From Thermomicrobiales bacterium (lineage in GTDB: Bacteria > Chloroflexota > Chloroflexia > Thermomicrobiales > UBA6265): a stretch of DNA of 64,000 bases. Each line of letters opens with the position of its first letter. Within the stretch, counting starts at the first letter, position 1. Where the stretch lies: NCBI GenBank assembly GCA_023957115.1, contig JAMLHN010000022.1:1-64000 (forward strand), read 5' to 3'. Position numbers and translations under genes: made by a program. The notes under the pieces were generated by a model. It saw only the letters and a list, made by a program, of their open reading frames with translations, searched no databases and was not told the DNA's origin. Shown piece after piece: positions 34,707 to 44,376 of the stretch.

Positions 34707-35129
34707 CTATTCATTCGTATCGAGTGCGCCGATTTGCCAAAATCAAATTATCCCAGCCGTCGAAACCGTCGATTATCTGGCCGCCCCCAATACGTTCAAG
34801 GCTCATACCTCGACTCGGATTTTTTTGCCAGTAGGAGCGACTCCCTGGAATGGGTTGCTATGAGTTCCGGTCAAGATCCATCGACATAAGACGTAATCTC
34901 GTTCTGCAATCAAGTCGACGATGTGGAAATGGAGATCCGAAATGCAGTGCGCCACGCGCCAGTGGCGCCGGAATCCCTCTCTCCCAGCACCGAAATCCGG
35001 ATCATTGCCGCCCGCATCCTCTATATGTATTCGTCGATTGCCGCGTTATCGCCAAGATTCCACGCTCGTTCGAAGAAACTTCTGACAACTTGCTTGTTCT
35101 CTTCGATCGATACTGAATTTCTTGTTCAA
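34707..35129 (-). pseudogene. SnoaL-like protein, copy 1 (frameshifted)
   Basis: This is the duplicate of the gene at 39448-39881. The junction region AWNLGDNAAIDEYI is in frame here, while the start region and several later positions are shifted by lost bases. No continuous frame longer than about 60 residues remains. Confidence 0.7.
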
Positions 35130-35399
35130 CTGCAAAACCTCCTGGCCGTGATCGAATCAGGTTCTCGAAATCGAAGGTGGTTGGAGATGAAGACAACGAT
35201 GACTGCGAAAGAATGCGGTGATCCAGGCGTTTGATCAATGATTTACGCTCATGGATGCCGGACGGCTGGGCGTTCACAGGGTGAATCCGCTCAAATAAAG
35301 GTGAACACCCACGGCCCCTTGTTCGCGTAGACATCGATACGCTTCGATCGTTACTTTCAAACTCCAGACCCGGAGCGCGACGTCATTCTAGAGTCCTCG

Positions 35400-37475
35400 G
35401 TGAGTGGCGAATACGGGGGCCGTCAGCAGAACGTTGCGATCGGATCTTATGTATGTATTGATGGGCTGGATTCCCGGCGCTTCGAATCAGGGTTCACTTT
35501 CCAGTGCTGGTTGCAGCCTCGAATCTCCCAACATACGAGCGTACAGGGGATTGCCTCGAGCTGGGACCCGGCGGCGAATAGAGGATTCTCGTTGTTTCTG
35601 TCGACCGAGGGGATCCTGACATTCGAAGCTGCTGGTGTGAATGGGACGGTGTGGGTACAGGATACTGAACCGGTGGTTGCGGGGCGGTGGTATTTCATCG
35701 CGGTTCGTTTCGACGCGATCGCGCAACAGCTCAAACTTGACATCCTCGAATGCAAACGACGCTGGTTGAGTAGCGTGCGCCGCAGGATCACTGAAGTGAG
35801 GCAATGCGAGATCGTCCCCAACGAGGGCATCTTTGTTCTCGGGGCGCGATCGTTGATTTCGCGTCCTCGTGGCGTTGCGATACCGAAAGGTTGTCTCAAT
35901 GGAAAGGTGGACCGCCCGCGGCTTTGGTCACGATGCCTGACCGACGAAGAGGTTGAACATCTTGGCAGGGATGGAGATCCTCTGGAGCTTCTGGACGGAT
36001 TGGTCGGTTGTTGGGATCTTTCCCAAGGCGTAGGCACACGCTCCGTCGTGGATATTTCCGGGAACGGATTTCACGGGCAAGCCTGCAACATGCCGATGCG
36101 AGCAGTGGTGGGCGCTAACTGGAACGGAAGCTGCATCTCCTATGCTGCGGATCCAAGCCAATACGGCGCCATCTGGTTTCATGAAGACGATCTGGACGAT
36201 TGCGCGTGGGAAACGGACTTTGTTGTCACCACGTCTGAGGATTGGCAATCGGGTGTGTATGCGGTTCGCCTCACAGCAGGCGATTCCATCGATTACGTCC
36301 CGTTCTATCTGAGACCAGCCGCCTCCCAAGCAAAGAATCGCGTGCTCTTTCTCGCCCCGACGAATACCTACCTCGCTTATGGGAACGAGAAGCAGTTTCA
36401 GGTCATTTGGACAGATCCAGAATTCATCGAAAAGTCAACAGATGTCGAGGTAGAGGTTAAGCCGCTGGATCGTTTCCTGTTGAGCCACCCGGAGCTGGGA
36501 GCGTCGATCTACGATCTTCACCCGGACGGCAGCGGGATATGCCATTCGTCCAGATTGCGGCCGGTCTTGACGATGCGCCCCCAGTTTCTTCACTGGCTCC
36601 ATAACCAGGCTAGGCATTTCGCAGCCGATCTCTATCTCCTCGAATGGTTGGAGCAACAACAAATCGCGTATGACGTCGCTACAGATGAAGATTTGCATCT
36701 TCATGGGGAGTCGCTTCTCGCTGACTATCCCGTGGTGATTACCGGAAGCCATCCTGAATATTGGACATTCTCCATGCTTCATGGTTTGGAGTCGTATTTG
36801 GAGAGCGGAGGGAAGCTTGTCTACCTCGGTGGAAACGGTTTCTACTGGGTGACCGCGATGGATGACACCGCCCCACACTTTATCGAAGTCAGGCGAGGTG
36901 TCAGTGGCATTCGCGCGTGGACGTCACATCCTGGGGAGGTCATGTTGGCAACCACGGGTGAGCCGGGTGGCCTTTGGAGACATCGTGGATTGCCTCCGAA
37001 TAGCCTCTGCGGAGTCGGGTTTGCCTCCGAAGGTTGGGGAGGAGCCCCAGGTTATGTGCGTACCCAAGGTAGCCTCGATCCATCGGCCTCATTCATTTTT
37101 GAAGGAGTGAGTGACGATGAAATCATTGGTGACTTTGGATTCATCATGAATGGCGCAGCCGGTGATGAGATCGATCGGCTGGACTATTCGCTCGGGACCC
37201 CAGACGAGACGTTGCGGCTGGCAACGACCGAGCTTCGCCATTCAGACTATTATCAACTGGTGGTCGAAGATTGCTCATTTGTGTTGCCAGGATTGGGAGG
37301 AACCGAGGAGCCTCGTGTCCGCTCGGATCTCACTTATCTGGAAGACCGTAACGGAGGAGCGGTATTCTCGACTGGCTCGATCAACTGGATAGGAAGCCTG
37401 CCCTGGAATGATGGGCAGAACAATGTATCGACAATCACCCGGAACGTGATCAGGCGGTTTGCTGACCTTTCGTAG
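35400..37475 (+). CDS. N,N-dimethylformamidase large-subunit-like amidase, copy 1
   Basis: The 691-residue frame resembles the dimethylformamidase beta (large) subunit family. A LamG/concanavalin-like region comes first (FTFQCWLQPRI, NRGFSLFLSTEGILTFEAAG). The catalytic-like C-terminal domain follows: NTYLAYGNE, YDVATDEDLHLHGESLLADY, VVITGSHPEYWTFSMLHGLE and LVYLGGNGFYWVTAM. The real gene starts further upstream, near 35250: GESAQIKVNTHGPLF and RFDRYFQTPDPERDVI can be read in two other frames, so the 5' end carries at least two indels. The GTG at 35400 is only the first usable codon of the long frame. The natural substrate, an N-substituted amide, is inferred from the family. Confidence 0.75.
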   Translation: MSGEYGGRQQNVAIGSYVCIDGLDSRRFESGFTFQCWLQPRISQHTSVQGIASSWDPAANRGFSLFLSTEGILTFEAAGVNGTVWVQDTEPVVAGRWYFIAVRFDAIAQQLKLDILECKRRWLSSVRRRITEVRQCEIVPNEGIFVLGARSLISRPRGVAIPKGCLNGKVDRPRLWSRCLTDEEVEHLGRDGDPLELLDGLVGCWDLSQGVGTRSVVDISGNGFHGQACNMPMRAVVGANWNGSCISYAADPSQYGAIWFHEDDLDDCAWETDFVVTTSEDWQSGVYAVRLTAGDSIDYVPFYLRPAASQAKNRVLFLAPTNTYLAYGNEKQFQVIWTDPEFIEKSTDVEVEVKPLDRFLLSHPELGASIYDLHPDGSGICHSSRLRPVLTMRPQFLHWLHNQARHFAADLYLLEWLEQQQIAYDVATDEDLHLHGESLLADYPVVITGSHPEYWTFSMLHGLESYLESGGKLVYLGGNGFYWVTAMDDTAPHFIEVRRGVSGIRAWTSHPGEVMLATTGEPGGLWRHRGLPPNSLCGVGFASEGWGGAPGYVRTQGSLDPSASFIFEGVSDDEIIGDFGFIMNGAAGDEIDRLDYSLGTPDETLRLATTELRHSDYYQLVVEDCSFVLPGLGGTEEPRVRSDLTYLEDRNGGAVFSTGSINWIGSLPWNDGQNNVSTITRNVIRRFADLS

Positions 37476-37711
37476 AACTGGGATAACCGTGCATGGCTCG
37501 GATTACCGGATGGTGACAAACGAAAGTAGGCGAATTGACAAGGCCGATCCTCGTTGCGAAGATAGGTACGGATTGCATTGGCCTATCATCACGAGACGAA
37601 GTGGTGTGCTCGCACAGCGTTGCACGTGGTTGAGTTTTGGCTGTTACCCGTCAGCCAGCGGCAATGGTGCCGGGGCGAGGGTGTAGTTCTGAACCGAAAG
37701 GGGATAGATTC
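37476..37711. other. Region upstream of binding-protein copy 2
   Basis: No gene is seen. A TTGACA at 37535-37540 could be part of a promoter, but the -10 box is unclear. The same sequence, with indels, precedes copy 3 (42238-42477). Confidence 0.4.
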
Positions 37712-39358
37712 ATGAGTGAACCGCGTCGTTTCAGTAAACGCACAATGCTCAAAGGAGCCACTGGGGCCGCCGCGGCCATGTGCGCCTCGGGGTTGCTGGG
37801 CAAGTCGTACCAGCGCGCAATTGCGCAGGATGACGTTCGGTCCCAGATTCTGCAGATCCCCGGGCAGGGAATCACCCCGACTGATGCTGACATGGAGCGG
37901 GTCGGTGAGCTTTGCCTACAGACGGAAAATGCCGGCAAATTCGCCGGACAGACCGTTCGGTTCCAGGGGTTGAGCAACGCCAACGCGCACAACAACGTCT
38001 TCCGGCCGCTGGCCCGCGCATGGGAAGAAGCCACCGGCGCGACGATCGAATGGATCGATGTCACCCAAGCCGACTCCTATCCGAAGATGGCCGAGGCCAT
38101 TTCCTCCAACGCGGTCGACTTCGACGTGTTGGAAGGCTCGGGAACCTGGGAAGGTGAGATGCTCGGCGGCGGTCACTGCCTGCCGATGCCCGATTCGGTC
38201 AAGGGCAACCCCGACTACGATTTCGATGACATCGTCGCCTATCTGCAGGAGCCGACCCGCACCTGGGACGGGGTCGTCTACGGCGCCTCGATCGACGGTG
38301 ACTGCCACCACTTCAACTACCGGTCGGATGTCTTCTCCTCGGCCGAGCTGGCTGAGCAGTGGACCGCCGATGGTGGCGAAGGGGAGTGGGGACCGCCGGC
38401 GACCTGGCAGCAGGTGCAACAGTACTCCGAGTTCCTCTCCGGCAAGGAACTGGACGGCGAGGACATGTATGGCATCCTCGATGTGCTTGCCCGCGGCGGT
38501 GGCGTTGGTTCGTACTTCTACTTTAGCCGTGCCAGTGCCTATGCCAAGCATCCGGACGATCCGGCCTTCTTCTTCGATCCGGTCGATATGACCCCGAAGA
38601 TCAATTCGCCGGCATTTGTGCGGGCGCTCGACGACATGATTGCCGCGGTGCCGTGGGCGCCGCCCGATCAGACGAACGCGGACCTGCTCAAGACGCTGGG
38701 TGATTTCCTGGCTGGCTACGGCTCGATGGCGCATTGGTGGGCAGACGTGGGTCCCTTTGTCTACACCAGCCCAGGCTCGATTGTGCAAGGCAAGATTGGC
38801 TTCTCGATCCTGCCGGGATCGCCGGACGTTTACAACTGGTCGACGCAGGAGTGGGACACGGTCACTGGTACCGGGGCGGCTGGCGAGATGGGCGAGTACA
38901 ACTATGCACCGTATCTCGCCTTCCTAGGTTGGGGCTGTTATGTAATGAAAGCTGCGGAGGAGCGTGGCGTATCAGAAGCGTCTTGGGATCTGATCAAGCA
39001 TCTGACCGGGAAGGACATCTCCATGTGGATGATGATCCATCCATCCGGAACCAATCCATGGCGTAAGAGCCATTTCAATGCTGCCGAGTGGACGATTGCC
39101 GGGTATCCAGAGGACTACGCCAAGCAGTATCTCGATTCAATCCTTCATACTTACGAGCATCCCAATCGCATCGTGGATATGCGCATTCCGGGGACGGGAC
39201 AATACTGGATCCTGCTGGAGGATGCGTACACCCGCGCGGTCACGGGCGAGATCGATGCGCAGACGGCGCTCGATGAAGCGGCGGCGCAGTGGCAGGATCT
39301 CACCGACCAGCTCGGTCGCGAGAACCAGCAGGTGCTTTATCAGGCTTCACTGGGATAG
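37712..39358 (+). CDS. Family-1 ABC solute-binding protein, copy 2 (intact, hybrid)
   Basis: This 548-residue protein is the only fully intact copy. The ATG at 37712 has AAAGGGGA upstream. A Tat-type leader (FSKRTMLKGATGAAAAMCAS) is followed by a family-1 (sugar-type) binding fold: FRPLARAWEEATGATIEWID, NAVDFDVLEGSGTWEGEM, YLAFLGWGCYVMKAAEERG and a C-terminal LDEAAAQWQDLTDQLG. The partner permeases lie at 44377-46231. Its 5' 540 bases match copy 3 and the rest matches copy 1, so the gene appears to be a crossover product. The ligand is unknown; the amidase-like and peptidase neighbours suggest an amide-containing compound. Confidence 0.9.
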   Translation: MSEPRRFSKRTMLKGATGAAAAMCASGLLGKSYQRAIAQDDVRSQILQIPGQGITPTDADMERVGELCLQTENAGKFAGQTVRFQGLSNANAHNNVFRPLARAWEEATGATIEWIDVTQADSYPKMAEAISSNAVDFDVLEGSGTWEGEMLGGGHCLPMPDSVKGNPDYDFDDIVAYLQEPTRTWDGVVYGASIDGDCHHFNYRSDVFSSAELAEQWTADGGEGEWGPPATWQQVQQYSEFLSGKELDGEDMYGILDVLARGGGVGSYFYFSRASAYAKHPDDPAFFFDPVDMTPKINSPAFVRALDDMIAAVPWAPPDQTNADLLKTLGDFLAGYGSMAHWWADVGPFVYTSPGSIVQGKIGFSILPGSPDVYNWSTQEWDTVTGTGAAGEMGEYNYAPYLAFLGWGCYVMKAAEERGVSEASWDLIKHLTGKDISMWMMIHPSGTNPWRKSHFNAAEWTIAGYPEDYAKQYLDSILHTYEHPNRIVDMRIPGTGQYWILLEDAYTRAVTGEIDAQTALDEAAAQWQDLTDQLGRENQQVLYQASLG

Positions 39359-39375
39359 AGCAGACCCTCAGATGG

Positions 39376-39405
39376 CGGCAACGTTTCCTTAAGGAAACGT
39401 TGCCG
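39376..39405 (+). terminator. Perfect 30-base palindrome after binding-protein copy 2
   Basis: Two 15-base halves (39376-39390 and 39391-39405) are exactly complementary, with TTTC following. It starts 18 bases after the stop codon. Confidence 0.75.
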
Positions 39406-39447
39406 TTTCGCATTCAGCCGAAATGAAACCCGTGAGCTTCGATCCAG

Positions 39448-39813
39448 CTATTCATTCGTATCGAGTGCGCCGATTTGCTGCCGAAATCCAAAATTATCCC
39501 AGCCGTCGAAACCGTCGATTATCTGGCCGCCCCCAATACGTTCAAGGCTCATACCCTCGACTCGGATTTTTTTGCCAGTAGGAGCGACTCCCTGGAATGG
39601 GTTGCTATGAGTTCCGGTCAAGATCCATCGACATAAGACGTAATCTCGTTCTGCAATCAAGTCGACGATGTGGAAATGGAGATCCGGAAATGCAGTGCGC
39701 CACGCTTTCCAGTGGCGCCGGAATCCCTCTCTCCCAGCACCGAAATCCGGATCATTGCCGCCCGCATCCTCTGCTATGTATTCGTCGATTGCCGCGTTAT
39801 CGCCAGATTCCAC
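39448..39813 (-). CDS. SnoaL-like/ester cyclase family protein, copy 2
   Basis: The 121-residue frame has the SnoaL (NTF2-like) layout: AAIDEYIAEDAGGNDPDFGA, FRRHWKAWRTAFPDLHFHIV, ERDYVLCRWILTGTHSNPF and KKIRVEGMSLERIGGGQI. Members include polyketide cyclases and many proteins of unknown role. The true N-terminus lies upstream to about 39881: TTG with AGGAGG nine bases before it, then VSIEENKQVAGSFFERAW in another frame. One missing base near 39810 separates the parts, while copy 1 is in frame at that point. The gene is divergent from the amidase-like gene and probably belongs to the same pathway. Confidence 0.7.
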   Translation of the reverse strand: MESGDNAAIDEYIAEDAGGNDPDFGAGREGFRRHWKAWRTAFPDLHFHIVDLIAERDYVLCRWILTGTHSNPFQGVAPTGKKIRVEGMSLERIGGGQIIDGFDGWDNFGFRQQIGALDTNE

Positions 39814-40012
39814 GCTCGTTCGAAGAAACTTCCGGCAACTTGCTTGTTCTCTTCGATCGATACTGAATTTTTCTTGTTCAACTGCAAAAACCTCCTGGCC
39901 GTGATCGAATCAGGTTCTCGGGAAATCAAGGAGTGGTTGAGATGAAGAACAACGGAACGACTGCGAAGAGCCACACGAAGTGAATCCAGACAGTGATCAG
40001 CGTGGATACATC

Positions 40013-42238
40013 ATGGGATACGCGGACAAGCTGAGCGATTCTGCAAGATGAGTCGCTCGAAATAAGGAGTGGTACACGAAGCCCCCTTGTTTCGCGTAGA
40101 CATCGTGCGCTTCAGTCGTTACTTTCAAACTCCAGACCCGGAGCGCGACGTCATTATAGAGTCCTCGGTGAGTGGCGAATACGGGGGCCGTCAGCAGAAC
40201 GTTGCGATCGGATCTCTTATGTATGTATTGATGGGCTGGATTCCGGCGCTTCGAATCAGGGTTCACTTTCCAGTGCTGGTTGCGGCCTCGAATCTCCCAA
40301 CATACGAGCGTACGGGGGATTGCCTCGAGCTGGGACCCGGCGGCGAATAGAGGATTCTCGTTGTTTCTGTCGACCGAGGGGATCCTGACATTCGAAGCTG
40401 CTGGTGTGAATGGGACGGTGTGGGTACAGGATACTGAACCGGTGGTTGCGGGGGCGGTGGTATTTCATCGCGGTTCGTTTCGACGCGATCCCGCGCAACA
40501 ACTCAAACTTGACATCCTCAGTGCAAACATGACGCTGGTTGAGTAGCGTGCGCCGCAAGGATCACTGAAGTGAGGCAATGCGAGATCGTCCCCAAGGGAG
40601 CATCTTTGTTCTCCGGGCGCGATCGTTGATTTCGCGATCCTCGTGGCGTTGCGATACCGAAAAGGGATTGTCTCAATGGAAAGGTGGACCGCCGCGGCTT
40701 TGGTCACGATGCCTGACCGACGAAGAGGTTGAACATCTTGGCAGGGATGGAGATCCTCTGGAGCTTCTGGACGGATTGGTCGGTTGTTGGATCTTTCCCA
40801 AGGCGTAGGCACACGCTCCGTCGTGGATATTTCCGGGGCAGTTTCACGGGCAAGCCTGCAACATGCCGATGCGAGCAGTGGTGGGCGCTAACTGGAACGA
40901 GCTGCATCTCCTATGCTGCGGATCCAAGCCAATACGGCGCCATCTGGTTTTCATGAAGACGATCTGGACGATTGCGCGTGGGAAACGGACTTTGTTGTCA
41001 CCACGTCTGAGGATTGGCAATCGGGTGTGTATGCGGTTCGCCTCGCTGAGCGATTCCATCGATTACGTCCCGTTCTATCTGAGACCAGCCGCCTCCCAAG
41101 CAAAAGTCGGCGTGCTCTTTTCGCCCCGACGAATACCACCTCGCTTATGGGAACGAAAACCAGTTTCGGAGTCATTTGGACAGATCCAGAATTCATCGAA
41201 AAGTCAACAGATGTCGAGGTAGAGGTTAAGCCGCTGGATCGTTCCTGTTGAGCCACGGAGCTGGGAGCGTCGATCTACGATCTTCACCCGGACGGCAGCG
41301 GGATATGCCATTCGTCAGATTGCGGCCGGTCTTGACGATGCGCCCTGGCGTTCTTGCTTCAGCTTCCACTTAACCAGAGCTGAGCATTTCGCAGCCGATC
41401 TCTATCTCCTCGAATGGTTGGAGCAACAACAAATCGCGTATGACGTCGCTACAGATGAAGATTTGCATCTTCATGGGGAGTCGCTTCTCGCTGACTATCC
41501 CGTGGTGATTACCGGAAGCCATCCTGAATATTGGACATTCTCCATGCTTCATGGTTTGGAGTCGTATTTGGAGAGCGGAGGAAGCTTGTCTACCTCGGTG
41601 GAAACGGTTTCTACTGGGTGACCGCGATGGATGACACCGCCCCCGCTTTATCGAAGTCAGGCGAGGTGTCGGTGGCATTCGCGCGCGTGGACAAATCACA
41701 TCCTGGGGAGGTCATGTTGGCAACCACGGGTGAGCCGGGTGGCCTTTGGAGACATCGTGGATTGCCTCGAATAACCTCTGCGGAGTCGGGTTTACTCCGA
41801 AGGTTGGGGAGGAGCCCCAGGTTATGTGCGTACCCAAGGTGTACTCCGATCCATCGGCCTCATTCATTTTTGAAGAGTGAGTGACGATGAAATCATTAGT
41901 GACTTTGGATTCATCGCAGATAGCGCAGCCGATGAAGAGATCGATCGGCTGGACTATTCGCTCGGGACCACAGACGAGACGTTGCGGCTGGCAACGACCG
42001 AGCTTCGCCATTCAGACTATTATCAACTGGTGGTCGAAGATTGCTCATTTGTGTTTGCCAGGATTGGGAGGAACCGAGGAGCCTCGTGTCGCTCGGATCT
42101 CACTTATCTGGAAGACCGTAACGGAGGAGCGGTATTCTCGACAGCTCGATCAACTGGATGAAGTGCCCTGGAATGATGGGCAGAACAATGTATCGACAAT
42201 CACGGAACGTGATCAGGCGGTTTGCTGACCTTTTCGTA
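40013..42238 (+). pseudogene. N,N-dimethylformamidase-like amidase, copy 2 (many frameshifts)
   Basis: The start reads MGYADKLS, the usual N-terminus of the family, then the frame breaks. APLFRVDIVRFSRYFQTPDP continues in frame from 40069, followed by at least a dozen further shifts. All domains of copy 1 can be followed in pieces, for example the 67-residue piece holding ATDEDLHLHGESLLADY near 41420-41600. Copy 1 shows which bases were lost or gained. The sequence as given cannot encode a full protein. Confidence 0.85.
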
Positions 42239-42477
42239 GAACTGGGATAACCGTGCATGGCTCGGATACCGGATGGTGACAAACGAAAGTAGGCGAATTG
42301 ACAAGGCCGATCTCGTTGCGAAGATAGGTACAGGATTGCATTGGCCTATCATCACGAGACGAAGTGGTATTGCTCGCACAGCGTTGCACGTGGTTGAGTT
42401 TTGGCTGTTACCCGTCAGCCAGCGGCAGCCAGTTGCCGGGGGCGAGGGTGTAGTTCTGAACCGAAGGGGATAGATTC

Positions 42478-44122
42478 ATGAGTGAACCGCGTCGTTTCAG
42501 TAAACGCACAATGCTCAAAGAGGCCACTGGGGCCGCCGCGGCCATGTGCGCCTCGGGGTTGCTGGGCAAGTCGTACCAGCGCGCAATTGCGCAGGATGAC
42601 GTTCGGTCCCAGATTCTGCAGATCCCGGGCAGGGAATCACCCCGACTGATGCTGACATGGAGCGGGTCGGTGAGCTTTGCCTACAGACGGAAAATGCCGG
42701 CAAATTCGCCGGACAGACCGTTCGGTTCCAGGGGTTGAGAACGCGCCAGCGCGCACAACAACGTCTTCCGGCCGCTGGCCCGCGCATGGGAAGAAGCCAC
42801 CGGCGCGACGATCGAATGGATCGATGTCACCCAAGCCGACTCCTATCCGAAGATGGCCGAGGCCATTTCCTCCAACGCGGTCGACTTCGACGTGTTGGAA
42901 GGCTCAGGAGCCTGGGAAGGTGAGATGCTCGGCGGCGGTCACTGCCTGCCGATGCCCGGTCGGTCAAAGAACAACCCCGACTACGATTTCGATGACATCG
43001 TCGCCTGCAGGAGCCGACCCGCACCTGGGATGGGGTCGTCTACGGCGCCTCGATCGACAACGACTGCCACCCTTCAATTACCGATCGGACGTCTTCTCCT
43101 CTGCCGAGCTGGCCGAGCAGTGGACCGCCGATGGTGGCGAAGGGAGTGGGGACCGCCGGCAACCCTGGCAGCAAATTGCAACAGTACTCCGAGTTCCTTT
43201 CCGGCAAGGAGCTGGACGGCGAGGACATGTATGGCATCCTCGACGTCCTTGCCCGTGGCGGTGGCGTCAGGGCGAACTGGCCTATAGCCGTGCCGAAGTG
43301 CCTATGCCAAGCATCCGGACGACTCCGGCCTTCTTCTTCGATCCGACCGATATGACGCCGAAGATCAATTCGCCGGCGTTCGTGCGTGCGCTCGACGATA
43401 TGATCGCGGCGGTGCCCTGGGCGCCGCCCGACCAGACCAATGCCGACCTGCTCAAGACACTGGGCGACTTCCTGGCCGGTTATGGCTCGATGGCCCACTG
43501 GTGGGCGGATGTCGGCTCGAATGTCTACTCGAACCCGGGCTCGATCGTGCAAGGCAAGGTTGGCTTCTCGATCCTGCCGGGATCGCCGGACGTTTACAAC
43601 TGGTCGACCCAGGAGTGGGACACGGTCACCGGCATGGGCGCAGCGGGGGAGATGGGGGAGTACAACTACGCACCCTATCTTTCCTTCCTTGGCTGGGGGC
43701 TCTATGCCATGAAGGCATCTGAGGAGCGCGGTGTTTCGGAAGCCGCGTGGGACTTGATCAGCCACCTGACCGGCAAGGACATCTCCATGTGGATGATGGT
43801 CTATCCGTCCGGCCAGAACCCGTGGCGCAAGAGTCATTTCGATCCGGCCGAGTGGACGATTGCCGGATATCCGGAGGACTACGCCAAGCAGTATCTCGAT
43901 TCGATTCTGCAATCCTACGAGCACCCGAACCGGATCATCGACTTGCGCATTCCCGGTACCGGGCAGTACTGGATTCTGCTCGAGGATGCGTACACGCGAG
44001 CCGTCACCGGCGAAATCGATGCGCAGACCGCGCTCGACGAAGCCGCTGCGCAGTGGCAGGATCTCACCGACCAGCTCGGTCGCGAGAGCCAGCAGGCACT
44101 GTATTCGGCCTCGATCGGGTAG
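42478..44122 (+). pseudogene. Family-1 ABC solute-binding protein, copy 3 (5' half frameshifted)
   Basis: The ATG at 42478 and leader (FSKRTMLKEATGAAAAMCAS) match copy 2 closely. Frameshifts begin near 42635 and continue to about 43310. From there to the stop the frame is clean for 270 residues (KINSPAFVRALDDMIAAVPW to LGRESQQALYSASIG). That 3' part differs from copy 2 by many synonymous and some amino-acid changes, so it is an older paralogous sequence. This copy directly precedes the permease genes and is probably the ancestral operon member. Confidence 0.85.
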
Positions 44123-44137
44123 GCCGCTTCATTCGCA

Positions 44138-44163
44138 CGCCGGGAACAGCGCTGTTCCCGGCG
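44138..44163 (+). terminator. Perfect 26-base palindrome after binding-protein copy 3
   Basis: Two 13-base halves (44138-44150 and 44151-44163) are exactly complementary. Smaller hairpins (CCCC-GCA-GGGG; CCCAGGGTT with CAACCTTGGG; GGGGACCGATCCCC) fill the rest of the 254-base gap before the permease gene. Confidence 0.65.
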
Positions 44164-44376
44164 TTGCGTCTTCATTCGCGGTGTTGGAGCGACGCGCGGA
44201 TCCACCTGGACAACGGTCCAGGAAGAACGACGCCGTGCTCTCAAGGACATACACCCCGCAGGGGTATGAGCCCAGGGTTTCAACCTTGGGAAAACGAGCC
44301 TGGGGACCGATCCCCGATTGGGCTGCCGGATTGACCAAGAGATCCAGTCGGGCAGCCGTTCGAAGCAGGCGGAAAC

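Larger units (their letters stand above)
33511..38253 (+). repeat. Tandem duplication, unit 1 (about 4.75 kb)
   Basis: This unit runs from the GACCCGCACCTGGGA site inside binding-protein copy 1 to the same site in copy 2. It contains the 3' part of copy 1, the SnoaL-like remnant, amidase-like copy 1 and the 5' part of copy 2. It is near-identical to 38254-43015, apart from scattered single-base indels and a few noisier patches. Confidence 0.85.
38254..43015 (+). repeat. Tandem duplication, unit 2 (about 4.76 kb)
   Basis: Direct repeat of 33511-38253. It contains the 3' part of binding-protein copy 2, the SnoaL-like gene, amidase-like copy 2 and the 5' part of copy 3. Most differences from unit 1 are single-base insertions or deletions. 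Confidence 0.85.

Noticed and set aside
32953..43310. Programmed ribosomal frameshifting as an explanation for the broken genes
   Set aside because: Breaks are numerous, at different places in each copy, and lack slippery heptamers with downstream structure; indel error or decay is far simpler.
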